A stretch of DNA of 64,000 bases from DASVTU01 sp036387415 (GCA_036387415.1 DASVTU010000019.1:434001-498000), one strand, 5' to 3'. Counted from the first letter of the stretch, positions 51,727-60,893 are shown. Made by a program: numbers and translations. Notes: generated by a model not told the origin, from the letters alone.

Positions 51727-52803
51727 ATGCGAATTCTCATCGTCAAACTCGGAAGCATCGGCGACATCGTGCACACGCTGCCTGCGTTGGCGGCTATCAG
51801 GCGTGCCGTGCCGCGCGCCGAGGTTGAGTGGGTGGTGGAAAGGCGCGCGGCGGAAATTTTGCGATACAACCCGCTTGTGAATCGTCTCATCGAAGTGGAC
51901 ACGAAGGCTCTGAGGCGCTGGCCGATGTCTGGGGAGACGCTGCTGGCACCGCGTCAGCAGTTACGTCGGTTACGCGCCTCAACCTTCGATATCGCCTTAG
52001 ATTTTCAGGGACTCCTCAAATCCGCCGCCATCGCACGTCTGTCAGGTGCGCCTCATCGTTTCGGTTTTGCGCGCGAGGCTCTGCGCGAACCCGCGAGCCG
52101 TTTTCTTTTGACCGAAACCGTCCGCGTCCCCTCTCGCACGCACGTTATCAGAAAAAATCTTGCGCTCGCCGCGGGTGCGCTCCGTATCGAAGTGCCTGAA
52201 AACGCGGCTGATTTTGAGTTTCCCATCGGTTTGAACGACGCCGACCGACGAGACGCAGACGAGTTTGCGCGCGACGCCGGACGCGATTTTGCCATCCTGA
52301 ATCCGGGCGGCGGCTGGCCGACCAAACAGTGGAGCGCCGAGCGTTTCGGCGCATTGGCCGACGAGATTTGGCTCCGTCACGGTCTGCGTTCGCTCGTCAC
52401 TTACGGCCCCGGCGAACGCGCTCTCGCAGAGACAGTCGCGGCGTCGAGTCGGACGCGTACGGCGCGTGCGGTGAGTCCCGCATTGAAAACTTTTTACGCG
52501 CTGGCGCGTCGCGCCTCGCTCTACGTCGGTGGCGATACGGGGCCGACGCACTTGGCCGTGGCAGCGGGTACGCCCGTCGTCGGTCTGTTTGGCCCGACTG
52601 AATGGTGGCGCAACGGCAGCCCGCGCGAGCAAGACATCTCCGTCGAACGACGCGACATCGGCTGCCGCACGGATTGCCACAGGCGCGCGTGTTCGCAGTG
52701 GATTTGCATGGACATCGAAACGGGGAGCGTGCTTGAGGCGGTGAGCGAACGGCTGCGACGTGCGCGCGAGGCGGAAGGAGCGCAAGCGGTTTCGAGTGCG
52801 TAG
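51727..52803 (+). CDS. waaC: LPS heptosyltransferase I
   Basis: 358 residues from ATG 51727; an earlier in-frame ATG lies inside the repeat. A GT9 enzyme with KLGSIGDIVHTLPAL at the N-terminus, LDFQGLLKS, NPGGGWPTKQW for the nucleotide sugar, and GGDTGPTHLA. It adds the first heptose to Kdo2-lipid A. Together with waaF, gmhB, rfaE1 and rfaE2 it forms a near complete heptose operon; hldD and gmhA must be elsewhere. The C-terminal Cys segment (CRTDCHRRACSQWIC) is slightly unusual. Confidence 0.92.
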   Translation: MRILIVKLGSIGDIVHTLPALAAIRRAVPRAEVEWVVERRAAEILRYNPLVNRLIEVDTKALRRWPMSGETLLAPRQQLRRLRASTFDIALDFQGLLKSAAIARLSGAPHRFGFAREALREPASRFLLTETVRVPSRTHVIRKNLALAAGALRIEVPENAADFEFPIGLNDADRRDADEFARDAGRDFAILNPGGGWPTKQWSAERFGALADEIWLRHGLRSLVTYGPGERALAETVAASSRTRTARAVSPALKTFYALARRASLYVGGDTGPTHLAVAAGTPVVGLFGPTEWWRNGSPREQDISVERRDIGCRTDCHRRACSQWICMDIETGSVLEAVSERLRRAREAEGAQAVSSA

Positions 52804-52816
52804 AGGCGGAACATGG

Positions 52817-53401
52817 ATGCAGCGTTGGCGCGTGCCGTTGGGTTTTGTGTGCGGCGCGTTTTTTATCGTCTTCGCGCGCCCCGAACCGCGGACGCTCGCC
52901 GTCGGCGGCGCGGTCGCCGTCGTCGGATTGCTCTTGCGCGCGTGGTCTGCCGGACACATACGCAAGAACGACCGCCTCGCCATCTCCGGCCCCTACGCAC
53001 ACACGCGCAATCCGCTCTACCTCGGAAGTTTCATTCTCGGCATCGGCTTCACCATCGCCGCTGCGTCGAGCGCGTGGCTGCTGTTAACACTCGGCGCGTT
53101 GTTCGCGTCTCTCTTTTTAGGCATCTATTTGCCCGTCATGCGCGTCGAAGCGACGACGCTGGCGAAACTCTTCGGAGACGATTACAAGCGTTACGCCGCC
53201 GCCGTCCCGCTCTTTTTTCCGCGACTCGCGCCCTACCGCGACGCCACGGAGAGCGCCACGAAGTTTGACGCGAGTCTGTACATGCGTTACCGCGAATACC
53301 GCGCCGCGCTCGGACTGGTCGTGGCGTGGAGCGTTCTGGCGTTGAAGCCGCTGCTCGTCGGCACGGGCTGGCCTCTGCTGAAAGCGATTTTTGGGAAGTG
53401 A
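52817..53401 (+). CDS. Isoprenylcysteine/phospholipid methyltransferase-like membrane protein
   Basis: About 194 residues from the ATG at 52817, 13 bases after waaC. Four or five hydrophobic helices. The C-terminal half carries GPYAHTRNPLYLGSF and then DYKRYAAAVPLFFP, the SAM-binding signature of the ICMT/PEMT family. Such enzymes methylate prenylated Cys, phosphatidylethanolamine or other lipid substrates in membranes. Its place after the LPS core genes suggests envelope lipid modification, but the substrate is unknown. The start is inferred. Confidence 0.8.
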   Translation: MQRWRVPLGFVCGAFFIVFARPEPRTLAVGGAVAVVGLLLRAWSAGHIRKNDRLAISGPYAHTRNPLYLGSFILGIGFTIAAASSAWLLLTLGALFASLFLGIYLPVMRVEATTLAKLFGDDYKRYAAAVPLFFPRLAPYRDATESATKFDASLYMRYREYRAALGLVVAWSVLALKPLLVGTGWPLLKAIFGK

Positions 53402-53438
53402 GTCTGTTTTGAAAACTGCTGAAGTGAATTTGATTCTT

Positions 53439-54431
53439 ATGTGGCGTCGAAGTTTGCTGGCACGTCTCGTCGTCGCCGCGATGGTCTGCGCGTTCATCTC
53501 GACCGCCGACGCCCACGCGCAACGTTCCAGCGCCTTGATTGAACGCCGCAGCAACAACGCCTCCACCGCTGCACCCGCGACGATGCCCTTCGAGCCTTCC
53601 GAAGAACTCGTCTATCAGGCCGAATTCTCCAAACTCGTCCTGCGTGGCATCCACATCGCCGAATTCAAATTCACCGCCGGACGCGCCGCTTCAACTTCAC
53701 AGGTCAATTCAACCACCACTTCATCTTCATCAAACAACACAACGGCGACGAACGGCGACGCCGTTTCGCCAAACAACCCGACCGCCGCTTCCGCAACCAA
53801 CAACGTCGCCAATGGGCAAGGAAAGCCTCTGCCCGCGCCGCTTTTCTTCACGGGCGACATCGTTTCGCGCGGTTGGTTTCGCAAACTCTTCGGCATCAAT
53901 TTTCATTATCGCGTCGAATCCACCGTCGAACCCGAAGGATTCAAAATCCTCCGCACCAACAAACTCGACGAACAGGGCAAACGCGTCCGCATCAGCGAAG
54001 CCGTCTTCGACCGCGCGCAGAACAGCATCTCTTGGACGGAGCGCGACCCTAACGACGTCACACGCCCGCCGCGCGTCGTCAACTCGCCGCTTCAAGGCGC
54101 GTCGCACGACATCATCACCGCCATCTATTTCCTACGCACGCAGACGCTCACGCACGGCAAAACGTTTGAGCTAATGGTGAGCGATTCGGGTCGCGTCTTT
54201 CGCGTTCCGGCGCGTGTCTTCGCGGAAAAGAAGAAGATGAAAAGCGTGGTTGGCAGAGTCGCGGTCGTGCGCGTCGATGTCGAAATGTTCGGCGAGGGTC
54301 GTCTCGTCGAAGACGACGGGCGCTTGTCCATCTGGTTCACAGACGACGCGCGCCGACTCCCCATCCGCGCACGCATCAGCAGCGACCCCGGCACACTCGA
54401 CATCACACTCAAAAGCTTCAAAAAACAGTAG
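53439..54431 (+). CDS. DUF3108-domain exported protein
   Basis: About 330 residues; the ATG at 53439 is taken as start because it begins the signal peptide (LLARLVVAAMVCAFISTADA). A Ser/Thr/Asn-rich linker interrupts the domain near residues 85-130. The conserved FKFTAG, HYRVESTVEPEGF and RPIRARISS-like strands belong to DUF3108, a periplasmic beta-barrel-like domain often found near LPS genes. It closes the nine-gene run that starts with the K+ channel. Molecular function unknown. Confidence 0.78.
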   Translation: MWRRSLLARLVVAAMVCAFISTADAHAQRSSALIERRSNNASTAAPATMPFEPSEELVYQAEFSKLVLRGIHIAEFKFTAGRAASTSQVNSTTTSSSSNNTTATNGDAVSPNNPTAASATNNVANGQGKPLPAPLFFTGDIVSRGWFRKLFGINFHYRVESTVEPEGFKILRTNKLDEQGKRVRISEAVFDRAQNSISWTERDPNDVTRPPRVVNSPLQGASHDIITAIYFLRTQTLTHGKTFELMVSDSGRVFRVPARVFAEKKKMKSVVGRVAVVRVDVEMFGEGRLVEDDGRLSIWFTDDARRLPIRARISSDPGTLDITLKSFKKQ

Positions 54432-54532
54432 TCAGTAGATGGGAGACAGTAGTCAGGAGAAACGCGCTGGTTGTGTTGCTCGTCTCGGCTTTCTTGTTTT
54501 TATGCTGCCCACTGTCTACTGTCTCCCGTCTC
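54427..54532. repeat. Inverted repeat of AGTAGTC/GACAGTA units
   Basis: The left side (GTAGTCAGTAGATGGGAGACAG, in outline) pairs with CCACTGTCTACTGTCTCCCGTC on the right, with GGGAGACAGTAG/CTACTGTCTCCC as an exact 12-bp core. It begins at the DUF3108 stop codon. Confidence 0.8.
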
Positions 54533-54657
54533 CTTCCTTTGCCATTGGTTTGACACCGCGCCGACAATCTCGTACAAATTGACCCGCTTTCATTGAGAAC
54601 AAACGAGAAGTTTCCGCACGCGCTTTCGACGTGCGCGGAGTGTTGCGAGATAAAACC

Positions 54658-55692
54658 ATGCCTTTTATTTTTCCGGGCAGTTCCGAGCAATTCCCTGCCG
54701 CCGTGCCCGTTCCTTTGCCGGAGTCGCCCACGGCGGCGGTACGCGATAAGTTGGCCGCGCTTTCGGTTGACGAACCGTTGCCCGAAGTCTACGCGGGCGA
54801 CCTCATTCGTCTGCTCACACAATCTCCCTACCGTCTCTATCTCTACTGGAACCATGCGCGCGACCCCTTTGCCACACTTCGCAAAGCGGTCGGCGAACAT
54901 GTCGCGTCGCACTATCGACTCGCGTTGCGGCTCATCGATGTCGAGAGCGGCGAGGAGAGTTTTTACGAAGCACCACCCGCGCGAAGTTATTGGTTCAACG
55001 TCCGACCGGGGCGGCAATATCGCGCCTTCGTCGGCTTCTATGCGCCGGAGCGTCCTTTTGTCCGCCTGCTCACGTCCGAGATTGCGCGCACGCCGCGCGT
55101 CAGCGTTTCGCCCTTGACCGACGAGACGCCTGAGTTTCACATCTCCGCCGCCCGATTCGCGGTCGTACTCAATGATGCGGGCTACGCCAGCGATGCACTC
55201 GAAATGACGCTCGAAGCGGCAGACGAAGCGAGCGGCGAGGCTAATCTGGCTGCCGTGACGCGTGCGCTCGCCCGCAACTTAACGGGCACGGATGCGCCCT
55301 TTGTCGCCGACGATGCGTTGAGCGAGATGCGTGCGCTGCTGGCCGGACTCGCGTTCGGCGTGCCGCCGGAGAGTTTGCTTCCGTTGCTCTCGAAGCCGCT
55401 CGCCGCGTGGCTCAAGGAGATGATGACGCTCGACCGCCGCGCGCTCGACGCGTCGCACCTGCTCGACATCCTCCGTTCGTCGCTCGCCATCGAGTTAGAG
55501 TACGACGAACGCTTCGATGCGGAGACGGCGGACGCCGTGCGACGTGCCGCGCGTTTTGTCTGGGGCGCGAGCGAAGTGCAGATGCAGTCGCCGACACGCG
55601 TGCCACACATCTGGATGCCAAGCATGAATCAGGGTCTCGTCTCGCGTCCCGCGCATTGGCGGACAACGCAAGCCAGTAGGCGGTCAGATTAA
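54658..55692 (+). CDS. DUF4912-domain protein
   Basis: About 344 residues from ATG 54658. The N-terminal half has the DUF4912 core (LYWNHARDPF, HYRLALRLIDV, SYWFNVRPGRQYRAFVGFY), a beta-rich fold. The C-terminal half is helical and Ala-rich. In other bacteria this domain commonly sits beside GH57 glucan enzymes, and here a GH57 enzyme follows at once. A carbohydrate-binding or accessory role in glycogen-like metabolism is inferred. No signal peptide, so cytoplasmic. Confidence 0.8.
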   Translation: MPFIFPGSSEQFPAAVPVPLPESPTAAVRDKLAALSVDEPLPEVYAGDLIRLLTQSPYRLYLYWNHARDPFATLRKAVGEHVASHYRLALRLIDVESGEESFYEAPPARSYWFNVRPGRQYRAFVGFYAPERPFVRLLTSEIARTPRVSVSPLTDETPEFHISAARFAVVLNDAGYASDALEMTLEAADEASGEANLAAVTRALARNLTGTDAPFVADDALSEMRALLAGLAFGVPPESLLPLLSKPLAAWLKEMMTLDRRALDASHLLDILRSSLAIELEYDERFDAETADAVRRAARFVWGASEVQMQSPTRVPHIWMPSMNQGLVSRPAHWRTTQASRRSD

Positions 55693-55784
55693 GGAATAAT
55701 ATCGAATTATCAACGGGGAGTGACGGGTTAAAAACACTTCTCTTTCATTCCGCAATTCGTAGTCCGCATCCCGAAATTAAAACT

Positions 55785-57386
55785 GTGCCTAACGGATACT
55801 TTAGTCTCGTTCTTCACGCGCATCTGCCGTTCGTGCGCCATCCAGAGCACCCCGAATTCTTAGAGGAAGATTGGCTTTACGAAGCGATGACGGAAGTTTA
55901 TCTGCCGCTCATCTTCGTCTTTTCCAGTCTGCAACGCAGCGGCGCGCGTCCACGTTTGGCGATGAACGTCTCGCCGCCGCTCTGCGAGATGCTCGCCGAC
56001 CCGCTCCTGCAATCGCGCTACACGCGACACCTCGAAAACCTCCTCGCGCTCACCGAAAAAGAGATTACGCGTACTACCCAAGAGGCTCCCGAATTCCTGC
56101 CCGCCGCGCGTATGTACAACGAGACGCTGAGCGCCGCGCGCCGTCTCTGGATGGACGTGTACGGGCAGAACATCGTGCGTGGTTTTCGTGAGTTGCAGGA
56201 AGAAGGCGTACTCGAAATCATCACCTGCGGCGCGACCCACGGTTTCCTCCCGCTCATCTCTACGACGGAAGCGCGTCGCGCGCAAATCGACATCGCCGTC
56301 ACCAACTACCGCAAGCACTTCGGACGCCAGCCGCGCGGCATCTGGCTTCCCGAATGCGCCTACGAACCCGGCATCGAAACGTTGCTGGCAGATGCGGGCA
56401 TCGAATATTTCATCGCCGACACCCACGCCATCCTCTACGGCGAGCCGCGCCCGCGTTACGGCGTCTTTTCGCCCGTGCGTTGCCCGAACGGCGTCGCCGT
56501 CTTCGCGCGCGACCTTGAGACGAGCCAGCAGGTTTGGTCGAGCATCATCGGTTATCCCGGCGACCCCGCCTACCGCGAGTTTTATCGTGACCTCGGTTGG
56601 GATGCGCCGCTCGAATATCTCCGTCCGCACTTGCATGCCGACGGCGAGCGTCGGCATCTCGGTCTCAAATATCATCGCATCACCGGACGCGACGTGGCGC
56701 AGGACGAGAAACTCCCCTACGACCCGGCAACCGCGCGCCGACGCGCTGCCGAAAACGCCAGCCACTTCATCGGCGAACGCATCAAGCAAGCCGTGCAACT
56801 TCGCGCCTCCTTCGGCGGTCGCCCGCCGCACGTCACGTCGCCCTACGATGCAGAACTCTATGGACACTGGTGGTACGAAGGCCCGCAGTTTATCGACTTC
56901 CTCTTTCGCCAACTCCACTGGAATCAAAAAGAGATTGAAGCCATCTCGCCCGGCGACTTTCTCGATTCCGGCATCGCCGTCCAGACACAGCAGCCCTCGC
57001 AATCGTCCTGGGGCGCGGAAGGCTATTTCAAGGTTTGGCTCAACGAAGACAACGCGTGGATGTACCCGCACCAGCAAGCCGCAGAGATACGTCTGACGGC
57101 GCTCGCCAACGCTCACGCCGAACCACCCGACCCGCTCACACACCGCGCCCTCAATCAACTCGCGCGCGAACTTCTCCTCGCACAGTCGAGCGATTGGGCG
57201 TTCCAAATCTATCAAGGCACCACGGTCGAATACGCCACGCGTCGCTTCCGTTCACACATCCGACGCTTCAACGCCATCGCACAAGAGATTGAAGCGGGCG
57301 ACATCAACGAAGAACGGCTCGCCGAAATAGAACACCGCGACAATATCTTTGCCGAACTCGACTACCGCACCTACCGGACGAGATGA
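55785..57386 (+). CDS. GH57 1,4-alpha-glucan branching enzyme
   Basis: 533 residues from a GTG at 55785. The GH57 nucleophile Glu190 is in GIWLPECAY and the acid Asp355 in SPYDAELYGHWWYEGP, as in Thermus-type branching enzymes. The first motif HAHLPFVRHP and the C-terminal helical domain are present. It would make alpha-1,6 branches in glycogen-like glucans in the cytoplasm. It overlaps the following phosphodiesterase gene by ATGA and follows a DUF4912 gene. It could also be an alpha-amylase relative, but the WYEGP motif favours branching. Confidence 0.88.
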   Translation: MPNGYFSLVLHAHLPFVRHPEHPEFLEEDWLYEAMTEVYLPLIFVFSSLQRSGARPRLAMNVSPPLCEMLADPLLQSRYTRHLENLLALTEKEITRTTQEAPEFLPAARMYNETLSAARRLWMDVYGQNIVRGFRELQEEGVLEIITCGATHGFLPLISTTEARRAQIDIAVTNYRKHFGRQPRGIWLPECAYEPGIETLLADAGIEYFIADTHAILYGEPRPRYGVFSPVRCPNGVAVFARDLETSQQVWSSIIGYPGDPAYREFYRDLGWDAPLEYLRPHLHADGERRHLGLKYHRITGRDVAQDEKLPYDPATARRRAAENASHFIGERIKQAVQLRASFGGRPPHVTSPYDAELYGHWWYEGPQFIDFLFRQLHWNQKEIEAISPGDFLDSGIAVQTQQPSQSSWGAEGYFKVWLNEDNAWMYPHQQAAEIRLTALANAHAEPPDPLTHRALNQLARELLLAQSSDWAFQIYQGTTVEYATRRFRSHIRRFNAIAQEIEAGDINEERLAEIEHRDNIFAELDYRTYRTR

Positions 57387-58252
57387 ACCGACGCAGCAAC
57401 GACGACGCACAGCTACCTACACGCGACGACCCCGCGACGCTGCGACAAGAAGACGCACAATCTTCCGCCACCATCCCTCTCATCATCGGACATCGCGGCG
57501 CATCGGCACATGCGCCCGAAAACACGCTTGTCGCCTTCCGTCGCGCGCTCGACGACGGCGCGGACGGTTTGGAATTCGACGTGCGACTCGCGCGCGACCG
57601 CGTGCCCGTCGTGATACACGATGCGAATCTGCGTCGCACCGCCCTGCGCGACGGACTCGTCGCATTGCATACCTCTGCGGAATTGGGCGAGACTGACGTG
57701 GGCACATGGTTCAATCGCCGTTATCCTGAACACGCACGCGAAGAGTATGCGCGCGAGCGCGTGCCGACGCTGGCGCAAGTTTTTGAAACAGTCGCGGAGC
57801 GTGCGCGCGTGCTCTACGTCGAACTGAAATGTGATGCGGGCGAAGATTATGAAGCATTGGCGGCAGAGGTCGTCCGCATCGTTCTTGCTTACTCGTTGAA
57901 GAGTCGCGTCGTGGTCGAGAGTTTTCAGCTTAACGCGGTGCGCGCGGTCAAACGTTTCGCGCCTGAGATACGGACAGCGGCATTGTTTGAGAGAAGGCTT
58001 GCGCGCCCCGCCCCGACCGCACGCGCGATGATTAAAGAGGCGCGTGATTGCGCGGCAGACGAAATCGCGCTGCATCACTCGCTCGCACGCCCTCGTACCA
58101 TCGAAGCGATGCGACGCGTGGGATTCGAGGTGCTTGTCTGGACGGTGGACGATTCGTGTTGGTCACGGCGCGGGCGCGAGACGGGCTTGCGCGCCTTGAT
58201 TACGAACCAACCCGCACGGATGCGCGCCGCGCTCGATGCGTTGAGTGATTGA
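57383..58252 (+). CDS. Glycerophosphodiester phosphodiesterase (UgpQ-like)
   Basis: 289 residues from ATG 57383, overlapping the branching-enzyme stop. A TIM-barrel GDPD: GHRGASAHAPENT with the two catalytic His/Arg regions, EFDVRLARDRVPVVIHD for metal ligands, and VWTVDD near the end. It splits glycerophosphodiesters to glycerol 3-phosphate and an alcohol. Without a signal peptide it is cytoplasmic. Its overlap with a glucan enzyme and an AraC regulator suggests a joint operon on carbon reserve and lipid turnover, though no direct link is shown. Confidence 0.88.
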   Translation: MNRRSNDDAQLPTRDDPATLRQEDAQSSATIPLIIGHRGASAHAPENTLVAFRRALDDGADGLEFDVRLARDRVPVVIHDANLRRTALRDGLVALHTSAELGETDVGTWFNRRYPEHAREEYARERVPTLAQVFETVAERARVLYVELKCDAGEDYEALAAEVVRIVLAYSLKSRVVVESFQLNAVRAVKRFAPEIRTAALFERRLARPAPTARAMIKEARDCAADEIALHHSLARPRTIEAMRRVGFEVLVWTVDDSCWSRRGRETGLRALITNQPARMRAALDALSD

Positions 58253-59157
58253 TGAAGAGTTCTGAACATTCAACCGACAAGGTTTACGCGCACGCGCACT
58301 ACACGATTCATTATCGTTCCGCACGGCGTGCGCGTTGGCAGAGCGCGACGCGCCCCGACTATGCCGCGCTCTTTTTGCTCGGCGGGAGATTGCGTTGGCA
58401 TGCGAGCGGAACGAGCAACGAAGCGGCAGCAACGGGTCAGCGCGACGATACGCGGGATGCTGCGCGCGACGTTGGAGAGTTGGAGGCGGGCGGCATTCTG
58501 TTTGTTAATCCGGGCGACGCGGCGGAGGCGAGCGGCGTGGGCGTCGAATATCTGGCGCTGGCGCTCGCGCCTTCGTTTGTACTCGACTGCGCTGCACGCG
58601 CGCGTCTGACACGCGCCGATGCACAGGTCGCTTTTCGCACGCGCTTCGCGGCGCACGATGAACGTCTCGCGCGGCTCGCGCGAGATTTGATGGAAGAACT
58701 GGTGGCTGAAACGGCGGCGGGTCAGGAGTTGGTCGTCGCCGCGCTCATCGAGCAAGTGGTGGTGCATCTCCTGCGTCGTCATGCGAACATTCGTCGCTCC
58801 GCCGAAGTCGAATTGTCGCGCGTCGGGTTGGTTGATAGACGCATCCGGCGCGCAGTCGAGTTGATGCACGCGCATCTCGACCGCGACCTGCCGCTCGAAG
58901 AGATTGCCGCCGCCGCATACGTCTCGCCGTTTCACTTCGCGCGACTGTTCAAAAAACTGACAGGCTCGTCGCCGCACGCCTATCTCGCCGCCCTGCGCGT
59001 CGCACGCGCGCAGACGCTACTCGCCGAAACCGACCTCTCCATTATCGAAGTCGGCGCACGCGTCGGTTACGGCAGCCCAAGCCATTTCGCCAAAGCCTTC
59101 CGGCAAACGACCGGACTTTCGCCGAGCGCATTTCGCGCTGCGCTCGTCCGTCGCTGA
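58252..59157 (+). CDS. AraC-family transcriptional regulator
   Basis: 301 residues; ATG 58252 shares one base with the upstream stop. The C-terminal 100 residues carry two helix-turn-helix motifs: LPLEEIAAAAYVSPFHFARLFKKLTG and IIEVGARVGYGSPSHFAKAFRQTTG. The N-terminal ~190 residues are a cupin-like sensor of uncertain ligand. It is the last gene of the DUF4912-GH57-GDPD cluster and may control it. Effector and targets are not evident. Confidence 0.88.
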   Translation: MKSSEHSTDKVYAHAHYTIHYRSARRARWQSATRPDYAALFLLGGRLRWHASGTSNEAAATGQRDDTRDAARDVGELEAGGILFVNPGDAAEASGVGVEYLALALAPSFVLDCAARARLTRADAQVAFRTRFAAHDERLARLARDLMEELVAETAAGQELVVAALIEQVVVHLLRRHANIRRSAEVELSRVGLVDRRIRRAVELMHAHLDRDLPLEEIAAAAYVSPFHFARLFKKLTGSSPHAYLAALRVARAQTLLAETDLSIIEVGARVGYGSPSHFAKAFRQTTGLSPSAFRAALVRR

Positions 59158-59464
59158 AGACATTTTCGCGTCGAAAGCCTTGCCCACGGAAAACATTTCT
59201 CCGTTAAAAAACAACCCGCGCGCCTCGCCTCCCATCGAAAAAATAACTTTGCAAGAGTGGCACCGAACGCCCGTTCTAGTGCCAGAGACGTTTTGTTGCC
59301 CGACGTTTCCGAGACTTTTGCTGACCTCGCGCGGACGGACGCATGTGTCGCCTCGACTCGTTACTAATTCTTGAAGATGAAAATCTTGAGGACGTGCGTC
59401 TCCATCTTCCAATCGTGTCGCCGCCGTCTGCGGCCTGCGTGACTTTCGAGAAAGGCTTACCCGT
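59158..59464. other. Gap with no recognised gene
   Basis: This 307-base space holds a small hairpin (GAAGATG/CATCTTC) near 59376-59412, but no promoter of good spacing. A 64-codon frame at 59180-59374 has poor codon bias and no ribosome site, so I do not call it. Confidence 0.45.
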
Positions 59465-60691
59465 ATGAAACGAATCACTCTCCGAGCCATCGTCGCATTT
59501 TTGACATTCGCCGTCGGCATCAGCACCAGCGCCCTCTGGGTCGTACACTCGCGTCAAATCAAGCATCGCATCGCGGCTCCAATCTCCTTCGTCGAAACGC
59601 CCCACGGCGTCCAAGCGACAGCGGATAAACCTATGCTTGAGATGGTTTTCGTGCTCGACACGACCGGCTCGATGTCCGGTTTGATTGAAGGCGCGAAGCA
59701 ACGCATCTGGGGCATCGTCAACGAAGTGATGCAGTCGCCGTCGCAGCCGTCGGTGCGTATCGGTCTGGTCGCTTACCGTGACCGTGGCGACAGGTACGTC
59801 ACACAGGTGTTGCCGCTGACGGACGACCTCGACAAAGTTTATGCGACTTTGATGGACTACCGCGCAGAGGGCGGCGGCGACACGCCGGAAGACGTGCGAA
59901 CGGCGTTGGCCGACGGCGTGGACCGCGCGGGTTGGTCGCGGCAGTCGAAGAACGGCGAGCACATCTCGCAGATACTCTTCCTCGTCGGTGATGCTCCGCC
60001 GCACGACGACTATCAGGATGCACCCGATACACTCGACACTACCCGTCGAGCCATCGAGAGCGGCATGATTGTCAACACGATTCAGTGCGGCGCGGCCAAC
60101 GATACGCGGCAGGTGTGGCAATCCATCGCGCAGAACGGCGAGGGGCAGTATTTCGCCATCGCGCAGGACGGTGGCGTGCAAGCCGTCGCTTCGCCCTACG
60201 ACGACAAGCTCTCCGAGTTGGGCGCGAAACTAGGCAGCACTTACACGGCCTACGGCGGCGGCGCGGGCACGGCGGGCGCGAATTTTCGTAGCGAGGTGAC
60301 GGCTCGACAGGCGGAGATGGAAGCCTCCGTGGTGGCGCGTGCGCCGAAGGCCGCCGCTGCCGACCGCGCCGTCAACAAGGCGCTCAATTCCGTCGCTTAT
60401 TCCGACGACCTTATGCAGAGTCTCGAAAACGGCACCGTCAAAATGGATGCCATCAAAGACGAAAACTTGCCCGACGACCTTCGCAAGCTTCCCGCTGACA
60501 CTCGAAAGAAGGAGATTGAAAAGCGTCTGGAAGAACGCAAGAAACTGCGCGCAGAGATTGTCGCGCTCTCCAAGCAACGCGACGCGTACATCGCCGCCGA
60601 ACGGAAAAAGCAGTCGGTGGGCAAACAAGGCGGTTTCGATTCGGCAGTCGCCGCCGCGCTCAAACAACAGATGCAACGCCGACGCAAATAG
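59465..60691 (+). CDS. Exported von Willebrand factor A-domain protein
   Basis: 408 residues. An N-terminal anchor (about residues 7-28, AIVAFLTFAVGISTSALWVV) is followed by a vWA domain of about 190 residues with the MIDAS motif DTTGSMSG near residue 68 and the later TPED and GDAPPHDD metal-site segments. The C-terminal half is a charged coiled-coil-like region (KKEIEKRLEERKKLRAEIVA). It is likely bound to the inner membrane with the domain outside. vWA domains mediate metal-dependent protein contacts; the partner is unknown. Confidence 0.82.
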   Translation: MKRITLRAIVAFLTFAVGISTSALWVVHSRQIKHRIAAPISFVETPHGVQATADKPMLEMVFVLDTTGSMSGLIEGAKQRIWGIVNEVMQSPSQPSVRIGLVAYRDRGDRYVTQVLPLTDDLDKVYATLMDYRAEGGGDTPEDVRTALADGVDRAGWSRQSKNGEHISQILFLVGDAPPHDDYQDAPDTLDTTRRAIESGMIVNTIQCGAANDTRQVWQSIAQNGEGQYFAIAQDGGVQAVASPYDDKLSELGAKLGSTYTAYGGGAGTAGANFRSEVTARQAEMEASVVARAPKAAAADRAVNKALNSVAYSDDLMQSLENGTVKMDAIKDENLPDDLRKLPADTRKKEIEKRLEERKKLRAEIVALSKQRDAYIAAERKKQSVGKQGGFDSAVAAALKQQMQRRRK

Positions 60692-60700
60692 CTAAAGACA

Positions 60701-60792
60701 AAAGTTAAAAGGCAAAGGGTAAAAGGCAAAAGTGAAGAAGACGACGGGCGGTCTTTCTTCACTTTTGCCTTTTACCTTTTTACTTTTGCCCT
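60701..60792. repeat. Inverted repeat of GGCAAAAGTGAAGAA units
   Basis: The left arm (AAAAGGCAAAAGTGAAGAA) pairs with TTCTTCACTTTTGCCTTTT. It is nearly the same as the element at 40511-40602. Confidence 0.85.
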
Positions 60793-60893
60793 CTTGAGCA
60801 ATCCAGCGTCCGCTTTGGGCAAGATATGACAAGCGGCGCGGCGTGCGTTTCTGTATCATCGTCTTCAAATAACTTTTGGAGGACTCATTAAAA

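Noticed and set aside
59180..59374. 64-codon plus-strand frame
   Set aside because: No ribosome site, codon bias unlike the neighbours and no motif.
1097..60792. Heptamer inverted repeats as CRISPR arrays
   Set aside because: The units are 7-8 bases in direct tandem and mirrored, with no 25-40-base repeats and no spacers, and no cas genes are present.
1097..60792. Heptamer hairpins as plain transcription terminators
   Set aside because: Several lie between divergent genes or between genes that look co-transcribed, and most lack a T-run after a GC stem; only 40995-41046 fits terminator geometry moderately.
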